Assembly (NCBI RefSeq): GCF_001667735.1 | Contig: NZ_LZJN01000062.1 | Location: forward strand, 1 to 46,746 | DNA: 46,746 nt | Origin: Mycobacterium sp. E183 | Lineage (GTDB): Bacteria > Actinomycetota > Actinomycetes > Mycobacteriales > Mycobacteriaceae | Direction: 5' to 3' | Shown: positions 43,928 to 46,746 of the stretch, one piece after another | How positions within the stretch are numbered: the first letter of the stretch is position 1 | How the letters are laid out: the number at the start of each line of letters is the position of its first letter | Notes under the pieces: model-generated | Databases searched by the model: none | Told to the model about the DNA's origin: nothing | Seen by the model: the letters and a program-made list of their open reading frames with translations, nothing else | Program-made: the position numbers and the translations under genes

Positions 43928-44857
43928 GTGTCTGAAGCTGACGCCGGGACCGCCCGCCGCCACCGAGTCACCCACCGCACCGAGTACCGGTACTCCGACG
44001 TGGTGACCGGCTCCTACGGCCGCGGCTTCCTCACCCCGCGCGATTCGGCGCGGCAGCGGTGCGTCGCGCACCGGCTGACCATCGACCCGGCCGCCGCCGA
44101 CGTCTCCACCAGCGTCGACGTCTACGGCAACATCAGCTCCTACTTCCACGTCACCGAGCCGCACCATGCCCTGACCGTGACCAGCGACTCCATCGTCGAC
44201 GTCTATCCGCCCGCCCCGGGGCGCTACACCAGCGGGCCCGCGGTGCAACCGTGGGAAGACTCCCGCCCAGTGGGCGGCAGGGGCGCGCTCGCCGCCGAAT
44301 TCACGCTCGACCTGAATCCGCCCGAGATCACCGACGAGATCCGGGAGTACGCGGCGCCCAGTTTCGCCCCGGGGCGCCCGCTGGTCGACGTTCTGCGTGA
44401 CCTCGCGTCGAGGATTTTCGCCGACTTCACCTACCGCTCGGGGTCGACGACGATTTCCACTGGTGTCAATGCGGTTCTGGCGGCCCGGGAAGGGGTATGT
44501 CAAGACTTTGCCAGGCTGGCGATCGCCTGCCTGCGCGCCAACGGTCTTGCGGCCAGCTACGTGTCCGGGTACCTGGCCACCGACCCGCCACCGGGAAAGG
44601 ATCGAATGATCGGGATAGACGCCACCCACGCCTGGGCGGGGGTGTGGACCCCGCAGGAACCAGGCCAGTTCGAATGGCTCGGCCTGGATCCCACCAACGA
44701 CCAGCTGGTCGACGAGCGCTACATCATCGTGGGACGCGGCCGCGACTACGCGGACGTGCCGCCGCTGCGCGGCATCATCTACACCAATTCCGAACACAGC
44801 GTGATCGACGTCGCCGTCGACGTGGTGCCGTTCGAGGGGGATGCGCTGCATGCGTGA
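43928..44857 (+). CDS. Transglutaminase-like protein (Rv2569c-like)
   Basis: The 309-residue protein has the N-terminal beta domain usual for bacterial transglutaminases (HRTEYRYSDVV, SYGRGFLTPR) and a papain-like core with the triad visible: Cys in REGVCQDFARLA (about 194), His in DATHAWAGVW (about 237) and Asp in WLGLDPTND (about 256). It is the counterpart of Rv2569c. Such proteins often act as peptidases or cross-linkers and occur beside the partner gene that follows. GTG 43928 was chosen; GTG 43916 is an alternative. The stop overlaps the next start by eight bases. Confidence 0.92.
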   Translation: MSEADAGTARRHRVTHRTEYRYSDVVTGSYGRGFLTPRDSARQRCVAHRLTIDPAAADVSTSVDVYGNISSYFHVTEPHHALTVTSDSIVDVYPPAPGRYTSGPAVQPWEDSRPVGGRGALAAEFTLDLNPPEITDEIREYAAPSFAPGRPLVDVLRDLASRIFADFTYRSGSTTISTGVNAVLAAREGVCQDFARLAIACLRANGLAASYVSGYLATDPPPGKDRMIGIDATHAWAGVWTPQEPGQFEWLGLDPTNDQLVDERYIIVGRGRDYADVPPLRGIIYTNSEHSVIDVAVDVVPFEGDALHA

Positions 44858-45905
44858 CTTCAACTGCCCCAACTGCGGCCAGCGCCTGACGTTCGAGAAC
44901 TCCACCTGCCTGAATTGCGGCAGCGCGCTGGGGTTTTCGCTCGAGCAGATGGCTCTGATGGTGATCGCCGAGGAGAACGCCGGCGACCACGCCGGGTTCG
45001 TGGACGCCGCCGAGTATCAATTGTGTGCCAATCTCCAACTGGCCGAATGCAATTGGCTGGTGCCCGTCAACAATCCCCGGCTGCTTTGCACGTCCTGTGC
45101 GCTGACCACCGTGCGGCCCAACGACGCCGACACCGCCGGTCTGGCCGAGTTCGCCCGGGCGGAGGCGGCCAAGCGGCGGCTGATCGCGGAGCTGCACGAA
45201 CTCAAGCTGCCGATCATCGGGCGCGACGAGGATCCCCAGCAGGGCCTGGCATTCCACCTGCTGTCCAGCGCGCACGAGAAGGTAATGACCGGGCACGACA
45301 ACGGCGTCATCACGCTCGATCTCGCCGAGGGCGACGACGTGCACCGCGAGCAACTCCGGGTGGAGATGGAGGAGCCGTATCGCACCCTGCTGGGGCACTT
45401 CCGGCACGAGATCGGGCACTACTATTTCTACCGGCTGATCGCGCCGTCGAGTGACTACCTCGCGCGGTTCAACGAGCTGTTCGGCGATCCCGACGCGGAT
45501 TACCAGGAGGCGCTGGACCGCCACTACAGCGAGGGGCCACCCGAGGACTGGCAGGAGGACTTCGTCTCGTCGTATGCCACCATGCATCCCGCCGAGGACT
45601 GGGCCGAGACGTTCGCCCACTACCTGCACATCCGCGACACCCTGGACACCTCGGCGTGGTGCGGCTTCGCGTCGGCGTCGGCGACGTTCGACCGGCCGGC
45701 GTTGGGCCCCAGCGCCTTTCAGACGATCATCGACATGTGGTTGCCGCTGTCGTGGTCGCTGAACATGGTGAACAGGTCAATGGGCCATGACGACCTCTAC
45801 CCGTTCGTGCTGCCCGTCGCGGTGCTGGAGAAGATGAAGTTCATCTACACCGTGATCGACGAGGTGACGTCGGAGTCACGGGGACCGGCCGCCATCGCGG
45901 GGTAG
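44850..45905 (+). CDS. Zinc-ribbon and zincin-like metallopeptidase domain protein (Rv2568c-like)
   Basis: The 351-residue protein starts with a zinc ribbon made of two CxxC pairs (CPNCGQRL and CLNCGSAL, residues 5-24), followed by another pair in LLCTSCALT, and carries a metallopeptidase-type motif HEIGHYYFYRL near residue 190 with a second ligand region DWAETFAHYLH further on. It is the counterpart of Rv2568c. It overlaps the transglutaminase gene, and the pair is conserved in mycobacteria, so the two probably act together; the target is unknown. ATG 44850 gives the conserved start MRDFNCP. Confidence 0.9.
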   Translation: MRDFNCPNCGQRLTFENSTCLNCGSALGFSLEQMALMVIAEENAGDHAGFVDAAEYQLCANLQLAECNWLVPVNNPRLLCTSCALTTVRPNDADTAGLAEFARAEAAKRRLIAELHELKLPIIGRDEDPQQGLAFHLLSSAHEKVMTGHDNGVITLDLAEGDDVHREQLRVEMEEPYRTLLGHFRHEIGHYYFYRLIAPSSDYLARFNELFGDPDADYQEALDRHYSEGPPEDWQEDFVSSYATMHPAEDWAETFAHYLHIRDTLDTSAWCGFASASATFDRPALGPSAFQTIIDMWLPLSWSLNMVNRSMGHDDLYPFVLPVAVLEKMKFIYTVIDEVTSESRGPAAIAG

Positions 45906-45914
45906 GTCGAGACG

Positions 45915-46595
45915 ATGTGCTTCTCCATCACGGCGGACCTGGTGGTGGGCACCGCCCTCGTGCCGGTCGCGGTGGCCAGCCTGCGCGAGGTGAAGCACTG
46001 GCGCGAGGTGCCTTTCGCTTCGCTGCCCGCGGTGTTCTCGGTCCACCAGTTTCTCGAGGCGGCGGTGTGGCCCAATCGCTTCGTCTCGGCCGGGGTGGCG
46101 GAGTTCGCGATGCACGCCTATGTGTTCATCGCGCTGCCGGTGCTCCCGCTATTGGTTCCGTTGGCGATCCTGATGCTCGAACCGCGCGGCGCGCGGCTGC
46201 GGGTTGCGCCGTTTGCGGTGCTCGGTGCGGTGGTGTCGGCCTATCTCGCGATGGTCGTCCTCATCAAGCCGGTCGGGGTGACGAGGTGCCCGCACGCGCT
46301 GGAATACCAGACCGCCGCTCGTGAAAGTTACTTGTGGGCAACGCTCTACATTGTCGCGGTCATCGGGCCCGCGTTGCTGTCGGGCTATCGCTCCATTGTG
46401 GCGTTCGGATTGGCAAACCTGGTGGGGCTGATCGCGGTCGGCCTCCTCTACTTTGAAGCGTTCGCGTCGTTCTGGTGCATATATGCCGCCGTGCTGTCGG
46501 TTTTGGTGCTGGTGCACATGCGACGTCGGCGGCGGTTGCCCGACGAGCACCGCTTCCGGGGTGATGACCTGGATCGCGCAGCATCGAACGTGTGA
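45915..46595 (+). CDS. DUF6629-type membrane protein
   Basis: The 226-residue protein has the N-terminal MCFSITADLV motif and HQFLEAAVW segment typical of DUF6629-like proteins, and six to seven hydrophobic helices up to about residue 203, followed by a basic tail (HMRRRRRLPDEHRF). ATG 45915 is nine bases after the metallopeptidase stop, so it is probably part of the same transcript. The function is unknown. In M. tuberculosis a different gene (Rv2567) follows, so this gene is not part of that order. Confidence 0.82.
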   Translation: MCFSITADLVVGTALVPVAVASLREVKHWREVPFASLPAVFSVHQFLEAAVWPNRFVSAGVAEFAMHAYVFIALPVLPLLVPLAILMLEPRGARLRVAPFAVLGAVVSAYLAMVVLIKPVGVTRCPHALEYQTAARESYLWATLYIVAVIGPALLSGYRSIVAFGLANLVGLIAVGLLYFEAFASFWCIYAAVLSVLVLVHMRRRRRLPDEHRFRGDDLDRAASNV

Positions 46596-46679
46596 TTCTC
46601 TCAAATCCCTTGTGTCACTTTAGCTTCAACCGTCACAATGCGGGCTTTTTTGTCGGTGGGGGTTTCTAGAGTTTGAGGT

Positions 46680-46746
46680 ATGGAGGCCAGTCGTGAGGAG
46701 ATCGTCGACGCTATCGACGCGCTCGACGGCGACGCGGACCGCCTGT
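46680..46746 (+). CDS. 13E12 repeat family (DUF222/HNH) protein, 5' end only
   Basis: The frame starts at ATG 46680 with GAGG at 46675-46678, and its first 22 residues (EASREEIVDAIDALDGDADRL) match the beginning of mycobacterial 13E12-type proteins, which carry DUF222 and usually a C-terminal HNH nuclease domain. The upstream sequence GTCGGTGGGGGTTTCTAGAG at 46653-46672 also resembles the leader I recall for this family. The window ends here, so whether the gene is complete, or is an insertion site for a prophage as REP13E12 elements can be, cannot be told. Confidence 0.65.
   Translation, partial: MEASREEIVDAIDALDGDADRL

Overview
The window is high-GC actinobacterial DNA, and the gene order identifies it as a Mycobacterium chromosome. 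The series ruvA-ruvB ... car/fadD9-gabT-secD-secF-lipoprotein-apt-relA-ppiB-glyoxalase-hisS ... radical SAM-purple acid phosphatase ... aspS ... transglutaminase-metallopeptidase matches the M. tuberculosis block from about Rv2593c to Rv2568c, read here in the opposite orientation. Protein similarity recalled from memory is high. A slow-growing species such as one of the M. avium complex is plausible, but the species cannot be fixed from the sequence alone.

Layout. Positions 1-1509 hold ruvA (5' end cut off by the window) and ruvB; a 56-bp tandem repeat starts on the ruvB stop codon. Positions 1840-3845 hold two paralogous four-helix membrane proteins with a DUF1304 protein between them; both paralogs have SigF-type promoters. 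A strong bidirectional terminator follows, then the 1173-residue carboxylic acid reductase on the minus strand. At 7575-9257 the expected gabT-yajC-secD segment is scrambled: a gabT tail, an inverted piece of secD and the secD 3' part remain, while yajC, most of gabT and the secD 5' end are missing. secF, an oligopeptide-binding-type lipoprotein, apt and relA follow in tight order. At 15192-17946, on the minus strand, ppiB (membrane-anchored cyclophilin) precedes a Ser/Thr protein kinase whose extracytoplasmic domain is a second cyclophilin. Next come a glyoxalase II-like hydrolase and hisS.

Positions 19997-31850 are accessory relative to M. tuberculosis, where hisS and the radical SAM gene are separated only by dhaA. 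The segment carries a small SigF-type membrane protein, an SRPBCC protein, a flavin monooxygenase remnant, a TetR/DoxX/Old-Yellow-Enzyme unit with a clear palindromic operator, and a divergent unit of a PucR-type regulator against five oxidative and hydrolytic genes: alpha/beta hydrolase, benzoylformate-decarboxylase-like ThDP enzyme, GlcD-type FAD oxidase with an extra GlcE-like domain, HSL-type esterase and cytochrome P450. The last set looks like a catabolic route for a 2-hydroxy acid, possibly released from an ester, through a 2-oxo acid to an aldehyde. This is the best candidate here for an undescribed pathway.

Positions 32001-46595 return to conserved mycobacterial order: a radical SAM gene under a perfect SOS box, Tat-exported purple acid phosphatase with a patatin gene beside it, an exported small protein, an MFS exporter, a zinc metallopeptidase/SRPBCC/ketopantoate-reductase-like operon, aspS with a Ddn-family gene, an FUSC-type membrane protein, a MmcQ/YjbR protein, transglutaminase, zinc-ribbon metallopeptidase and a DUF6629 protein. 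The window ends in the first codons of a 13E12-type (DUF222/HNH) gene. I saw no tRNA, rRNA, CRISPR array or intact insertion sequence.
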